Made by a program: the position numbers and the translations under genes. Positions 53,155-63,167 of a stretch of 64,000 nucleotides of DNA are shown here, piece by piece (within the stretch, counting starts at the first letter, position 1; each line of letters starts with the position of its first letter). Under the pieces are notes generated by a model, which made no database searches, was not told the origin of the DNA, and saw only the letters and a program-made list of their open reading frames with translations. Source of the stretch: Mesorhizobium sp. LHD-90 (GTDB lineage Bacteria > Pseudomonadota > Alphaproteobacteria > Rhizobiales > Rhizobiaceae); assembly GCF_030929505.1 (NCBI RefSeq), contig NZ_JAVFVV010000003.1, forward strand, positions 62,001 through 126,000, given 5' to 3'.

Positions 53155-53922
53155 TCAGGGCTTGGTTCTGCCGAAACTGTAGTCGGCCTGCTGGTCGGTC
53201 AGCCGGGCGCGGTAGCGCTGCTGACTGGCGGAAAGATGCATGCGCATGGCGGTGCGCGCCGCGTCGGGATCGCCCGACGAAATGGCCCGCAGGATGGCGA
53301 GATGCTCCTGCTGCAGGCCTTCCTGGTAGTCGCGGCTCAGCACCGAATCCGTGCCCCAGGGCGAGGTGACGTCGCAAGGGATGGCGCGCATGCCGAGCGC
53401 CTCCAGCACATCGACGTAGAACGGGTTGTTGGTGGCGGCGGCGATGGCGCGGTGGAAGGCGAAGTCAGATTTGCCCGTCGCCTCGCCCTGCGCCAGCAGC
53501 CGGTCGAACTCGAAGAAGGCCTCCTGGATTTCCGCAAGCTGCGCGCCGTTGCGGCGGATCGCGGCGAGGGCAGCGCTCTCGATCTCGATGCCGAGGCGCA
53601 CCTCCAGCACGTTCAGCGCGTGCGAGATCTTGTTGCCGATCTCCAGGCTGAGCGACCCGAAAGTCTGCGACGGCCGCTCGCGCACGAACACGCCGGCGCC
53701 TTGGCGCGGCTCCACCAGCCCGTCGGCGGCCAGCGTGGCGATCGCCTCGCGGATGACCGTGCGGCTGACGCCGAAGGCCTCCGTCATCTGCGTCTCGGTG
53801 GGCAGCTTGTGGCCGACAGGGAATTCGCCCGACAGGACCTGCGAGCGCAGCGCCGCGACCACCCGCTCGGAGAGTTTCGGTCTCCGTTCTATGCGCATGT
53901 CGGATGAAAAGTCGGCGGCCAT
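53155..53922 (-). CDS. FadR/GntR-family regulator of hexuronate catabolism
   Basis: A 255-aa GntR regulator of the FadR subfamily. N-terminal winged HTH (ERVVAALRSQVLSGEFPVGH, TETQMTEAFGVSRTVIREAI) and C-terminal FCD ligand domain (about residues 95-235, with metal-type His/Asp such as FHRAIAAATNNPFYV). It sits inside the uronate operon between dctM and kduI, with short gaps (9 and 35 bp). It probably binds the long inverted repeat at 58441-58475 and responds to a uronate intermediate. Confidence 0.9.
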   Translation of the reverse strand: MAADFSSDMRIERRPKLSERVVAALRSQVLSGEFPVGHKLPTETQMTEAFGVSRTVIREAIATLAADGLVEPRQGAGVFVRERPSQTFGSLSLEIGNKISHALNVLEVRLGIEIESAALAAIRRNGAQLAEIQEAFFEFDRLLAQGEATGKSDFAFHRAIAAATNNPFYVDVLEALGMRAIPCDVTSPWGTDSVLSRDYQEGLQQEHLAILRAISSGDPDAARTAMRMHLSASQQRYRARLTDQQADYSFGRTKP

Positions 53923-53931
53923 CCTCGCCTC

Positions 53932-55212
53932 TCACCGGAATGCGTTCGGCAGCCAGAGCGACAGCGCCGGGATGTAGGTGACGAGCATCAGCACGACGAC
54001 GCCGGCGCCGTAAAATGGCCAGATCGAGCGCATCGCTTCCCACACCGATATCTTGCCCACGGCGCAGGCGACGAACTGGACGCCCCCGACGGGTGGGGTG
54101 TTCAGTCCGATGCCGTAGTTCAGGATCATGATGACGCCGAAATGCACCGGATCGATGCCATAGGCCGAGACGATCGGCAGGAAGATTGGCGTGGTGATGA
54201 TGATGGTCGGCCCCATGTCCATGAAAGTGCCGAGCAGCAGCATGATCAGGTTGAGCAGCAGCAGGATGATGATCGGGTTTTCCGAGATTGTCTGCATCCA
54301 GGCCACCAGCGTGGCAGGCACCTTCAGGAAGGCCATCAACCAGGAAAAGGCGGCGGCCGTGCCGATGATCAGCAGCACCATCGCCGTCGTGCGCACTGCC
54401 CCCATCGTGGCGTGGACGAAGTCGCCCCAGCTCATCTGGCGATAGACGGTCAAGGTCACCAGCAGCGCGTAGAGCACGGCGACGCACGAACTCTCGGTCG
54501 CAGTGAAGATGCCGGAGCGGACGCCGCCGAAAATGATGGCGATGAGGAGCAGGCCCGGCGTGGCGACGGCGAAGAGATAGAGGATCGCGCCGAACCCCGG
54601 GAACGGCTCGGTCGGATAGCCTCTGCTGCGGGCCACAAAATAGGCCGTGACCATCAGCGACGCAGCAAGGAGAAGGCCCGGGATGATGCCTGCCGTGAAA
54701 AGGTCGGCGATCGAGATCTTCCCGCCGGCCGAGATCGAATAGATGATCATGTTGTGCGAGGGCGGCAGCAGCAGCGCGATGAGCGCCGCCATCGAGGTGA
54801 CATTGACAGCATAATCAGCGCCGTAGCCGCGCGCCTTCATCTGCGGAATCATCAGGCCGCCGACCGCCGCGGCTTCCGCGACTGCCGAGCCGGAGATGCC
54901 GCCGAAGAGCGTCGCGGTGACGATGTTCACCTGGCCGAGGCCGCCCCGGATATGGCCGACCAGCGAGGCCGCGAAGGCGACGATGCGCTGCGCGATGCCG
55001 CCGCGCACCATCAGGTCGCCCGAATAGATGAAGAACGGGATGGCAAGCAGCGAGAACACGCTCATGCCGGAATTGAGCTGCTGGAACACAACCAGCGGCG
55101 GCAGGCCCATATAGAGCACGGTGGCCAGGCTGGCGACGCCGAGGCAGAAGGCGATCGGCGTGCCGATCAGCATCAGCAGCGTGAAGACGCCGAAGAGGAT
55201 CCACAGTTCCAT
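53932..55212 (-). CDS. TRAP transporter large permease (DctM)
   Basis: A 426-aa inner-membrane protein with 12 or so hydrophobic segments. VTATLFGGISGSAVAEAAAV and IPQMKARGYGADYAVNVTSM are diagnostic of DctM; LIMLLLGTFMDMGPTIIITT and GVIMILNYGIGLNTPPVGGV mark the second half. It pairs with the DctQ-type protein encoded two bases upstream. Context indicates uptake of hexuronates or unsaturated uronides. Confidence 0.95.
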   Translation of the reverse strand: MELWILFGVFTLLMLIGTPIAFCLGVASLATVLYMGLPPLVVFQQLNSGMSVFSLLAIPFFIYSGDLMVRGGIAQRIVAFAASLVGHIRGGLGQVNIVTATLFGGISGSAVAEAAAVGGLMIPQMKARGYGADYAVNVTSMAALIALLLPPSHNMIIYSISAGGKISIADLFTAGIIPGLLLAASLMVTAYFVARSRGYPTEPFPGFGAILYLFAVATPGLLLIAIIFGGVRSGIFTATESSCVAVLYALLVTLTVYRQMSWGDFVHATMGAVRTTAMVLLIIGTAAAFSWLMAFLKVPATLVAWMQTISENPIIILLLLNLIMLLLGTFMDMGPTIIITTPIFLPIVSAYGIDPVHFGVIMILNYGIGLNTPPVGGVQFVACAVGKISVWEAMRSIWPFYGAGVVVLMLVTYIPALSLWLPNAFR

Positions 55213-55214
55213 CG

Positions 55215-55805
55215 TTAGTTCCTCTTGGCGAGTTCGGCCGCGTCGCGGCGCACTTCCTCGACGTTTTCCAGCTCGACGGCGATCTCGGGCGGCGGCAGTT
55301 CGTCAAGCACTTCGTCGATCGGCGCGCCGCGCAGGCGCAGAACGATGCGCTCCAGCGCGAACAGCGAGACCAGCGCGCCGCCGGCCACCACCGGCACGTA
55401 GTCCCAGCCGCCGGAAATATGCAGGGCTGGCATGACGGTATCCCAGGTCAGGCCGACCAGCTTGCCGCCGTACCAGATCATGCCGATGCCGAAGGCGAGC
55501 ACGACGAGGTCGGAGATCATGCGCAGCCACTTCTTCGCTGCCGGCGGCAGCACGTAGAGCAGCACGTCGAAACCCATGTGGTTGTTCTCGCGCACGCCGA
55601 CGGCGGCGCCAAGGAAGATGAACCAGCTCATCAGCATGACGGCGCCGGGCTCGGTCCAGCTCGGCGAATCGTTGAGCACGTATCGGCAGTAGACCTGGTA
55701 GGCGACGGTGAACGTCATCACCACAAGGCCGACGCCGGCCAGATAGAGCGCCGCCGTGTTGAGGCGGGAGAGGATGGGAACGCCGGTTCGTAGATCGGTG
55801 GTCAT
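55215..55805 (-). CDS. TRAP transporter small permease (DctQ)
   Basis: A 196-aa protein with four membrane segments: AALYLAGVGLVVMTFTVAYQ, VYCRYVLNDSPSWTEPGAVM (typical R-Y-v-l-n-....-W-t-E motif), WFIFLGAAVGVRENNHMGFD and the last near residue 145. The charged tail is long. It is separated by two bases from dctM. Confidence 0.93.
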   Translation of the reverse strand: MTTDLRTGVPILSRLNTAALYLAGVGLVVMTFTVAYQVYCRYVLNDSPSWTEPGAVMLMSWFIFLGAAVGVRENNHMGFDVLLYVLPPAAKKWLRMISDLVVLAFGIGMIWYGGKLVGLTWDTVMPALHISGGWDYVPVVAGGALVSLFALERIVLRLRGAPIDEVLDELPPPEIAVELENVEEVRRDAAELAKRN

Positions 55806-55825
55806 TGGATGTTCCTGCGGCGCCC

Positions 55826-55959
55826 TTACCCCCTTGCGGGGAGGATCGGCGAGCGATTGGAGCAACGCGAAAGTAGAAAGCCGGGGTGGGGCAACTTGGT
55901 GGTCACCTCCACCCCGATCCGCTTTGCGGATCGACCCTCCCCACAAGGGGGAGGGTAAC
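55826..55959. repeat. intergenic palindromic element in the uronate operon
   Basis: ttacccccttgcggggagga (from 55826) and cctccccacaagggggaggg (ending 55957), with inner gccggggtgggg / ccaccccgatc pairing, form an imperfect hairpin. It lies between the dctP and dctQ genes, the position where a stabilising hairpin would keep binding-protein message in excess. Confidence 0.78.
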
Positions 55960-55964
55960 CCAGG

Positions 55965-56942
55965 CTACTGCACCGCCTGCACGTCGGTGACCATCTTCTT
56001 CAGGACGTCGTCGGTGACGTGCTTCTCATAGACGGGCTTCATCGCGTCGATAAAACCCTGCTTCTCCGGCGTGGTGATCTGGGCGCCGGCGGCCTCGACG
56101 ATCTTGCGCGATTCCGCGACCTTGGCGGCCCACAGTTCACGCTGCTTGGCGACGCTGTCCTTGGCGGCCTGCTTGAAGATTTCCTGGTCTTCCGGAGTCA
56201 AGGCGTCGAAGGCGGCCTTGTTCATTACGAACACTTCCGGGAGGATGGTGTGCTCGTCGAGCGAGTAGTTCTTGGCCACCTCGAAGTGTTTTGCCGTGTC
56301 GTAGCTCGGGAAGTTGTTCTCCGCACCGTCGATGACGCCGGTCTCGATCGAAGAATAGACCTCGCCGTAAGGCATCGGGGTGGCGTTGGCGCCGAGGGCC
56401 GCGACCATGTCGACGAAGATGTCGGACTGGATGACGCGGAACTTCAGGCCGTTCATGTCGGCCACCGAATTGATCGGCTTGGTCTTGTTGTAGAAGGAGC
56501 GCGCCCCGGCGTCGTAGAAGGCGAGCACCACCAGGCCGGCCGGCTCGAAAGCCGCCTTGATCTGGTCGCCGATCGCACCGTCCATCACCTTGTGCATGTG
56601 GTCTTCCGAGCGGAAGATGTAGGGCAGGGCGGGAACGATGGTCTCCTTCACTGTGCCGTTGAACGGCGCCATCGAGATGCGGTTCAGCTCGATCACCCCG
56701 GATCGGACCTGCTCGATCGTGTCCTTCTCCTGGCCGAGCTGCGCGGAGTGATAGACCTCGACCGCGTAGCGGCCGCCGGTGCGTCCCTTCACCAGATCGC
56801 CGAAATATTTGACGCCCTCGACGGTCGGATAGCCGTCCGGATGGGTGTCGGACGATTTCAGCACCGTCTGGGCGCCGGCCGATCCGACCATGAACACCGC
56901 GGCGACGCTCGCGGCGGCAAGAAGTTTCGAAAAATGCAGCAT
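55965..56942 (-). CDS. TRAP transporter solute-binding protein (DctP), hexuronate-type
   Basis: A 325-aa periplasmic receptor with signal peptide (LLAAASVAAVFMVGSAGAQT, cleavage near residue 25). SDTHPDGYPTVEGVKYFGDL is the N-terminal beta strand; GLKFRVIQSDIFVDMVAALG holds the Arg that salt-bridges the ligand carboxylate; GEVYSSIETGVIDGAENNFP is the family signature. It is the first transporter gene after uxaC, 31 bp downstream. Confidence 0.95.
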   Translation of the reverse strand: MLHFSKLLAAASVAAVFMVGSAGAQTVLKSSDTHPDGYPTVEGVKYFGDLVKGRTGGRYAVEVYHSAQLGQEKDTIEQVRSGVIELNRISMAPFNGTVKETIVPALPYIFRSEDHMHKVMDGAIGDQIKAAFEPAGLVVLAFYDAGARSFYNKTKPINSVADMNGLKFRVIQSDIFVDMVAALGANATPMPYGEVYSSIETGVIDGAENNFPSYDTAKHFEVAKNYSLDEHTILPEVFVMNKAAFDALTPEDQEIFKQAAKDSVAKQRELWAAKVAESRKIVEAAGAQITTPEKQGFIDAMKPVYEKHVTDDVLKKMVTDVQAVQ

Positions 56943-56973
56943 GTTTTCCTCCCTTGTTGGTCTCAAAGACCCT

Positions 56974-58383
56974 TCAAAGCCGATACGCCTTCTTCGCCAG
57001 CGTATGGGCAAGCTCGGTTGCCAGTTCGTAGGCTTCGTCCTCGCGCAGCCGGTGCTCGGCGACGAGACGCGCCAGGAAGGCACAGTCGACGCGCCGGGCG
57101 ATGTCGTGCCGCGCCGGAATGGACGGGAAGGCGCGGGTGTCGTCGTTGAAGCCGACGGTGTTGTAGAAACCGGCCGTCTCCGTCGTCATCTCGCGGAAGC
57201 GGCGCATGCCTTCGGGGCTGTCGTGGAACCACCAGGCGGGGCCTAGCCGCAGCGCCGGGTAGACGCCCGCCAGCGGGGCGAGTTCGCGCGCATAGCTGGT
57301 CTCGTCGAGTGTGAAGGCGATGACGGTGAGGTTCGGCTCAAGCCCGACTGCGTCGAGCAGGGGCCGCAGCGCCGAGACATAGTCCGTGTGGGTCGGGATA
57401 TCGAAACCCTTGTCGCGGCCGAAGCGCGCCATCATGGCGGCCGAGTGGTTGCGCGTCGAGCCGGGATGAATCTGCATGACCAGCCCGTCGTCCAGGCTCA
57501 TCTTCGCCATCTCGGTCAGCATCTGCGCCCGGAACAGCCGCTTCTCGCGCTCGTCGGTCGAGCCGCGGCGGATGCGGTTGAACAGCTCTTCCGCCGCCGC
57601 GTCGGACAGGTTTGCCGTCTCGGCGGAGGGGTGGCCGTGATCACTCGACGTCGCGCCATAGGTCTTGAAGAAGGCGCGGCGCGTGCGATGGGCGTCGAGA
57701 TAACCCTTCCAGGCGCCGGTGTCGGTGCCGGTCAGGTCCGCAAGCCGGTCGACATTGTCGGAAAAGCCCTCGAAATCCGGGTCGATGACCGAATCCGGCC
57801 GGTAGGCGGTGACGACGCGGCCGGTCCAGCCGCTGTCGCGGATGACCTGGTGCCAACGCAGGTCGTCCAGCGCGCCCTCTGTGGTGGCGATCGCCTCGAT
57901 GTTGAAACGCTCGAACAAAGCGCGGGGGCGATATTCTTCCGTGGCCAGTTTTTCGGCGATGGCGTCGTAAGTTGCGTCGGCCGTGGTTGCGGTCAGCGGT
58001 TCCTCGACGCCGAACAGGTGGGACAGCACATAGTCCATCCACAGCCGAGTCGGCGTGCCGCGGAACAGGTAAAAGTTTTCAGCGAAGAGGCGCCAGATCT
58101 TTCGGCCATCGATTTCGACCGGCGCGCCGTCGAGGCGCGTCACGCCGAGGCTTTCCAGCGAAATGCCCTGGCTGAACAGCATGCGGAAGATGTAGTGGTC
58201 GGGGACGATGAGGAGTTGTGCGGGATCCGGAAACGGCTCGTTCAGCGCATACCAGCGCGGATCGGTATGGCCGTGCGGGCTGACGATCGGCAGGTGCTTG
58301 ACCGTCGCGTAGAGGCCGCGCGCGATCGACCGAATGCCGGGCTCGGGCGGAAACAGCAGATCGGAATCGATCAGAGCGCTCAT
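56974..58383 (-). CDS. uxaC: glucuronate/galacturonate isomerase (UxaC)
   Basis: A 469-aa amidohydrolase-fold uronate isomerase converting D-glucuronate to D-fructuronate and D-galacturonate to D-tagaturonate. KHLPIVSPHGHTDPRWYALN has the metal-binding His pair; LQIHPGSTRNH-like sequence (MQIHPGSTRNHSAAMMARFG) and RVDCAFLARLVAEHRL are family motifs. It is the first gene of the minus-strand operon, opposite uxuB. Confidence 0.96.
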   Translation of the reverse strand: MSALIDSDLLFPPEPGIRSIARGLYATVKHLPIVSPHGHTDPRWYALNEPFPDPAQLLIVPDHYIFRMLFSQGISLESLGVTRLDGAPVEIDGRKIWRLFAENFYLFRGTPTRLWMDYVLSHLFGVEEPLTATTADATYDAIAEKLATEEYRPRALFERFNIEAIATTEGALDDLRWHQVIRDSGWTGRVVTAYRPDSVIDPDFEGFSDNVDRLADLTGTDTGAWKGYLDAHRTRRAFFKTYGATSSDHGHPSAETANLSDAAAEELFNRIRRGSTDEREKRLFRAQMLTEMAKMSLDDGLVMQIHPGSTRNHSAAMMARFGRDKGFDIPTHTDYVSALRPLLDAVGLEPNLTVIAFTLDETSYARELAPLAGVYPALRLGPAWWFHDSPEGMRRFREMTTETAGFYNTVGFNDDTRAFPSIPARHDIARRVDCAFLARLVAEHRLREDEAYELATELAHTLAKKAYRL

Positions 58384-58440
58384 TGGGATCGGGCCGCTCC
58401 TCCTTCGGCCCCGTCATGGCTAGGGCGATGAACAGATAAT

Positions 58441-58475
58441 GTCAACATACAAAAATCATAGGGTTGTATGATGAC
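58441..58475. promoter_or_regulatory. candidate uronate regulator operator, 12-bp inverted repeat
   Basis: gtcaacatacaa (58441-58452) and ttgtatgatgac (58464-58475) are inverted repeats with 11 of 12 positions matching and an 11-bp spacer, in the 217-bp gap between the divergent uxaC and uxuB genes. The centres are 23 bp apart, about two helical turns. The FadR-type regulator is the natural candidate. Confidence 0.65.
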
Positions 58476-58600
58476 TTGTGTTGCGAACTGGGGATGGGCC
58501 ATGCCATAAGCCGGCGGAGGACATGCTCCGGACCATCTAAGTCTGGAGTGGCCGTTGGGACGCTACCTGCATTCGCTGACCGACTGTGTGGAGGAAAGGT

Positions 58601-60073
58601 ATGGGACAGCAGGCAAGGCTCGGTGACGCCATATTGGATCGCGTTCGGGGTGCGGCGACGCCGGCCTACGACCGTTCGGCGGTGTCGGAAGGCATCGTGC
58701 ATCTCGGCGTCGGCGCCTTCCATCGCGCGCACCAGGCCGTCTATGTCGACGACTGCCTGGGGGCGGGCGAGCACGGCTGGGGCATCACCGGGGTGTCGCT
58801 GCGCAGCCCCGACACGCGTGACGCGCTTGGGCCCCAGGGCGGGCTCTACACGATTGCGGTGCGCGACGGTTCGGGCGACGCGCTGCGCGTCATAGGCTCG
58901 ATGAAATCCCTGCTCGTCGCGCCGGAAGATCCCGAAGTAGTGCTGGCCCGCATGGCCGATCCGCGCGTACGGATTGTTACACTCACCGTCACCGAAAAGG
59001 CCTATTTGCGCGACGCGAACGGCGAGCTGGATGCCGGCCATCCGGATATCGTCTGGGACATCGCCAATTCGGAAAAGCCGCGCACGGTCTTCGGCTTTCT
59101 CGCCGGAGCGCTAGCGCGCCGACGGGCAGCGGGTTTCCCGCCTTTCACCGTGCTCTGTTGCGACAACCTTCCGGCCAATGGCGAGACGGTGCGGCGGCTG
59201 ACGCTGCAATTCGTCGGGCTGGCCGGGGACGATCTCGCCGCGTTCATCGCAAAGGAGGTGGCGTTCCCGTCGACCATGGTCGACCGCATCGTGCCGGCGA
59301 CGACCGATGCCGACCGCGCGCGCGTTTCCGAGGCGCTAGGAGCCGAGGATGCCTGGCCGGTGATGACCGAGCCTTTCATGCAGTGGGTGGTGGAGGAGAA
59401 TTTTCCGGCCGGCCGGCCGCGCTGGGAAAAGTTCGGCGTCACCATGGTGGAGGACGTCGCGCCGTTCGAGGACATGAAACTCCGCCTGCTCAACGGCGCT
59501 CATTCCGGCATAGCCTATCTCGGCCTGCTCACTGGCCACCCGACCGTGGCGGATTCGTTCGGCGATCCGCTGATCCGCGGTTTCGTCGAGCGCTATTGGC
59601 GAGAAGTCATCCCGACGCTGCCGAAGGATGCGGGGCTGGACACGGACGCTTATACGGCCGCCCTGACCGAGCGTTTCTCCAACCCGGCGCTGCGCCACCG
59701 CACCGCCCAGATCGCCATGGACGGCAGCCAGAAACTGCCGCAGCGCATCATCGCTTCGGCGCGCCTGCGGCTGAAGGAGGACCGGCCGATCGCCAATCTG
59801 ATGCTGGTCGCCGCGGCTTGGATCGCTGCCTGCCGGGAACGCGGGCGCTCGCTGCCCGCCGGGCATTTCACCGATCCGCTGGATGCTAAGTTGGCAGACA
59901 TTTTCGCGGTAACCGACGAGCCGGCTGAACTGGTCCGCGCCGTCTTCGCGGCGGCGGGTTTTTCCGCCGAGGGCAAGGAGGCGATGGAAGCGGCCGCTAG
60001 CAAGCACCTGACCATCATTTTCGAGAAAGGCGCAGCCGGGGCGATCTCCGCTGCCGCCGAAGAGAGGGCATGA
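58601..60073 (+). CDS. uxuB: D-mannonate oxidoreductase / fructuronate reductase (UxuB)
   Basis: A 490-aa long-chain mannitol dehydrogenase-family enzyme that reduces fructuronate to mannonate with [24 protein letters not shown] is the Rossmann entry; [30 protein letters not shown] and [20 protein letters not shown] (catalytic Lys and Asn-x2-His) are diagnostic. The ggaggaaag SD decides the ATG. It is followed one base later by uxuA. Confidence 0.94.
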   Translation: MGQQARLGDAILDRVRGAATPAYDRSAVSEGIVHLGVGAFHRAHQAVYVDDCLGAGEHGWGITGVSLRSPDTRDALGPQGGLYTIAVRDGSGDALRVIGSMKSLLVAPEDPEVVLARMADPRVRIVTLTVTEKAYLRDANGELDAGHPDIVWDIANSEKPRTVFGFLAGALARRRAAGFPPFTVLCCDNLPANGETVRRLTLQFVGLAGDDLAAFIAKEVAFPSTMVDRIVPATTDADRARVSEALGAEDAWPVMTEPFMQWVVEENFPAGRPRWEKFGVTMVEDVAPFEDMKLRLLNGAHSGIAYLGLLTGHPTVADSFGDPLIRGFVERYWREVIPTLPKDAGLDTDAYTAALTERFSNPALRHRTAQIAMDGSQKLPQRIIASARLRLKEDRPIANLMLVAAAWIAACRERGRSLPAGHFTDPLDAKLADIFAVTDEPAELVRAVFAAAGFSAEGKEAMEAAASKHLTIIFEKGAAGAISAAAEERA

Positions 60074-60074
60074 C

Positions 60075-61268
60075 ATGAAGCAGACCTGGCGCTGGTTCGG
60101 GCCGGACGATACCGTGAAACTTTCGCATGTGCGGCAGGCCGGCGCGACCGGCATCGTCAGCGCGCTGCACCATCTGAACGACGGCCGCGCCTGGCCGATG
60201 GACGAGATCTTGAAGCGCAAAGCAGAGATCGAGGCGGCCGGGCTCGACTGGCCGATCGTCGAGAGCATCGTCGTGCACGAGGACATCAAGACCCGCACCG
60301 GCCGCTGGCGCGAGCTGGTCGAGAACTACAAGGCGTCGATCCGCGCCGTCGCCGCGGCCGGCATCAAGGTGGTCTGCTACAATTTCATGGCGATCACCGA
60401 CTGGACCCGCACCGACCTCGACTATCCGATGTGGCATGGCGGCACGGCGCTGCGTTTCGACATGGTCGAGTTCTGCGCCTACGACGTGCTGGTGCTGAAG
60501 CGGCGCGGCGCCGAGGACGAACATCCGCCAGCCCGCATCGAAGTGGCGCGCAAGCGTCTCGCCGGGATGAGCGAGAGCCAGCTTGCAAAACTCGAGCAGA
60601 ATCTGATCGGCTGGGTGCCGGCCCGCGAGTTCATCTTCGACCGCGAGAGTTTCCGCCGGGCGCTCGATATCTACAAGGACGTTTCCGTCGAAGGGTTTCG
60701 CGAAAACCTGTTTTCGTTCCTGCGCGAGATCGTGCCGGTGGCGGAGGAGATGGGCGTCAGGATGGCGATCCATCCCGACGATCCGCCTTTCCCGATCTTC
60801 GGCCTGCCGCGCGTCGTCTCGAAAGCGGCAGACGCCCGCGCGCTGATCGCGGCGGTCAAGTCGCCGTCCAACGGCATCACGCTGTGCACCGGTTCCTACG
60901 GGGCAAATCCGGACAACGATCTCGTGGCAATGGCGAAGGAGTTCGGACCCGACATCCATTTCGCGCATCTGCGCAACGTCACCAAGGAAGGCGACTTTTC
61001 CTTCCACGAGGCGGAGCATCTGGAGGGCGATACCGACATGGTGCGGGTGGTGGCGGCGCTGATGGCGGAAGAGCGCCGCCGCAAGGCGGAGGGCCGCGCC
61101 GACTGGCAGATTCCGATGCGCCCCGACCACGGCCATGCCATCGTCGACGACATCGGCAAGAAGGTGAACCCCGGCTATTCCTGCATCGGCCGGCTGAGAG
61201 GGCTGGCGGAACTGCGTGGCATAATGCGCACGCTGGAAAACGTGCCCGTCGAGAACTGGCCGCGATGA
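60075..61268 (+). CDS. uxuA: D-mannonate dehydratase (UxuA)
   Basis: A 397-aa TIM-barrel Mn/Fe enzyme converting mannonate to 2-keto-3-deoxygluconate. [20 protein letters not shown] start, [40 protein letters not shown] (metal His) and [20 protein letters not shown] (Cys ligand) are all canonical. It overlaps the next gene by 4 nt. Confidence 0.96.
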   Translation: MKQTWRWFGPDDTVKLSHVRQAGATGIVSALHHLNDGRAWPMDEILKRKAEIEAAGLDWPIVESIVVHEDIKTRTGRWRELVENYKASIRAVAAAGIKVVCYNFMAITDWTRTDLDYPMWHGGTALRFDMVEFCAYDVLVLKRRGAEDEHPPARIEVARKRLAGMSESQLAKLEQNLIGWVPAREFIFDRESFRRALDIYKDVSVEGFRENLFSFLREIVPVAEEMGVRMAIHPDDPPFPIFGLPRVVSKAADARALIAAVKSPSNGITLCTGSYGANPDNDLVAMAKEFGPDIHFAHLRNVTKEGDFSFHEAEHLEGDTDMVRVVAALMAEERRRKAEGRADWQIPMRPDHGHAIVDDIGKKVNPGYSCIGRLRGLAELRGIMRTLENVPVENWPR

Positions 61269-62290
61269 AGCGGATTGCGCTCATCGGCCTCGGCATGGCG
61301 TCGGGGCCGCATGCAAAAAGCCTGCTCGATCTCAAGGACCGGGTCAAGGTGGCGGCCTGCTACAGCCCGACACCGGCACGCCGTGAGGCTTTTTCAAGCG
61401 CATGGGGCCTGCCGGTCACCGGCGACCTCGATGCGGTCTTTGCCGATCCGTCGATCGACGCGGTGATGGTGCTGACGCCGCCGAACTCGCATCTGGAACT
61501 GGTCGAGCGCGCGGCGGCAGCCGGCAAGCATGTGCTGCTGGAAAAGCCGCTCGACATCTCGATGGATCGCGCCGAGCGTCTCGTCGCAGCGGCTGAAGAT
61601 GCCGGCGTGAAACTGGGCGTGGTGCTGCAGCACCGTTTCCGGCCGGTGTCGACGGCGCTTGCCAAACTGATCGCGGACGGCCGCCTCGGCCAACTCGTCA
61701 GCGCTTCGGCGAAACTCGCCAACTGGCGGCCGCAGAGTTATTACGATCAGCCGGGCCGGGGGACGAAGGCGCGCGACGGCGGCGGCGTGCTGCTGACGCA
61801 AGGTATCCACACGCTCGACCTGCTGATCTCGCTCGCCGGCCTGCCCGCCGAGGTCTCGGCCTTCGCGGCGACCACGCCGGTGCACCGTATGGAGACCGAG
61901 GACCTTGCCGTCGGCGTCGTCCGCTACGGCAATGGCGCGCTGGGCACCATCCATGCGACCACCACCGCCTATCCCGGCCTGCCGGATTCCATCGAGCTGA
62001 TCGGCACAAAGGGAACGGCGCGGATCGAAGGCACGAAACTTTTCGTAGCCTTCCACGACGGCGCCGAGCTCCAGCACGACGACGGCGCGGTCGGCGGCGG
62101 GGTGGGGGCCGACCCGATGGCCTTCCCGCATCACCACCATCGCGCCGTGCTCGCCGATTTCCTCGATGCGATCGGCAGCGGCGATCCGGCCCGGCAGCCG
62201 AAGGTCAGCGGCCGCGAGGCGCTGAAGGTGCACCGACTGATCGATGCGCTGCTGCGCGCCGCCGAAACCGGCCGGCGCGAGCCGGTCTGA
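61265..62290 (+). CDS. Gfo/Idh/MocA-family oxidoreductase
   Basis: A 341-aa NAD(P)-dependent sugar oxidoreductase. [20 protein letters not shown] begins the Rossmann domain, and [20 protein letters not shown] carries the family's EKP motif. The C-terminal alpha/beta domain has [20 protein letters not shown] with the catalytic His. Overlap with uxuA and position in the uronate operon suggest oxidation of a uronate or a related sugar acid; the exact substrate is unknown. Confidence 0.92.
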   Translation: MKRIALIGLGMASGPHAKSLLDLKDRVKVAACYSPTPARREAFSSAWGLPVTGDLDAVFADPSIDAVMVLTPPNSHLELVERAAAAGKHVLLEKPLDISMDRAERLVAAAEDAGVKLGVVLQHRFRPVSTALAKLIADGRLGQLVSASAKLANWRPQSYYDQPGRGTKARDGGGVLLTQGIHTLDLLISLAGLPAEVSAFAATTPVHRMETEDLAVGVVRYGNGALGTIHATTTAYPGLPDSIELIGTKGTARIEGTKLFVAFHDGAELQHDDGAVGGGVGADPMAFPHHHHRAVLADFLDAIGSGDPARQPKVSGREALKVHRLIDALLRAAETGRREPV

Positions 62291-62384
62291 GCGGTTGCCT
62301 TCTGGCGTTTTGCCCGGCGGCCCCGTTTCCTTCGCTTGCGGATTTCGATACGGATTGACGCTGCGGCGCCAGGGGAGGGCAGCG

Positions 62385-63158
62385 ATGACATCGAGCGACA
62401 CAGCGGCGAACACGAGCACGCGCACGACCGGTATGGACTTTTCCGGGAAATCGGTGCTGGTCACCGGCGCGGGAAAAGGTATCGGTCGCGCCATCGCAAA
62501 AATGCTCCTAGGGCGCGGCGCCTCGGTGGTGGCGGTGAGCCGAAGTGCCGAGGATCTTGAATCGCTTAGCCGGGAAACCGGATGCAAGACGTTAACCGCC
62601 GACCTGCGCGACGCCGATGCGGCGCGCGCCGCCGCGAAAGCCGCGCAGCCTGTCGACTATCTGGTGAACTGCGCCGGCCTGGCGATCCTGGAGTCGGTCC
62701 TTGATGTTACGGTCGAATCCTTCGACGCCCTCATAGCCGTCAACACCCGCGCCCCGCTGATCTTTTCGCAAGAATACGCCAGGGCGCGGATCGCGGCCGG
62801 CAAGGGCGGGGCGATCGTCAACGTTTCCAGCATATCGGCCTTCACCGGCTTCGCCGACCATGCCGGCTACTGCGCCTCGAAGGGCGCGCTGGATGCGATG
62901 AGCCGCGTCATGGCCAATGAACTCGGGCGCCACGGCATCCGCGTCAATTGCGTGAACCCGGCCATCACGCTGACCGACATGGCGCGAAAGGCGTGGAGCG
63001 ATCCGCAGAAGTCGGCGCCGATGCTGTCGCGCATGCCGCTCGGCCGCTTCCTCGAACCGGAGGAGGTGGGGGAGGTCGTGCTGTTCCTGCTGTCCGACCA
63101 GGCATCGATGATCAACGGCATCTCGATGCCGGTCGATTCGGGCTTTCAGATCGTCTAG
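62385..63158 (+). CDS. SDR-family oxidoreductase (L-xylulose reductase-like)
   Basis: A 257-aa short-chain dehydrogenase. VLVTGAGKGIGRAIAKMLLG cofactor motif, VNCAGLA, catalytic Ser in NVSSISAFTG and Tyr-x3-Lys in YCASKGALDAM. MDFSGKSVLVTGAGKGIGRA and SRSAEDLESL resemble dicarbonyl/L-xylulose reductases. The ATG at 62385 has a ggggaggg SD; an internal Met at 62433 begins the fold. It is 94 bp after the Gfo/Idh gene and probably part of the same unit. Confidence 0.88.
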   Translation: MTSSDTAANTSTRTTGMDFSGKSVLVTGAGKGIGRAIAKMLLGRGASVVAVSRSAEDLESLSRETGCKTLTADLRDADAARAAAKAAQPVDYLVNCAGLAILESVLDVTVESFDALIAVNTRAPLIFSQEYARARIAAGKGGAIVNVSSISAFTGFADHAGYCASKGALDAMSRVMANELGRHGIRVNCVNPAITLTDMARKAWSDPQKSAPMLSRMPLGRFLEPEEVGEVVLFLLSDQASMINGISMPVDSGFQIV

Positions 63159-63167
63159 GGTCGCGCC

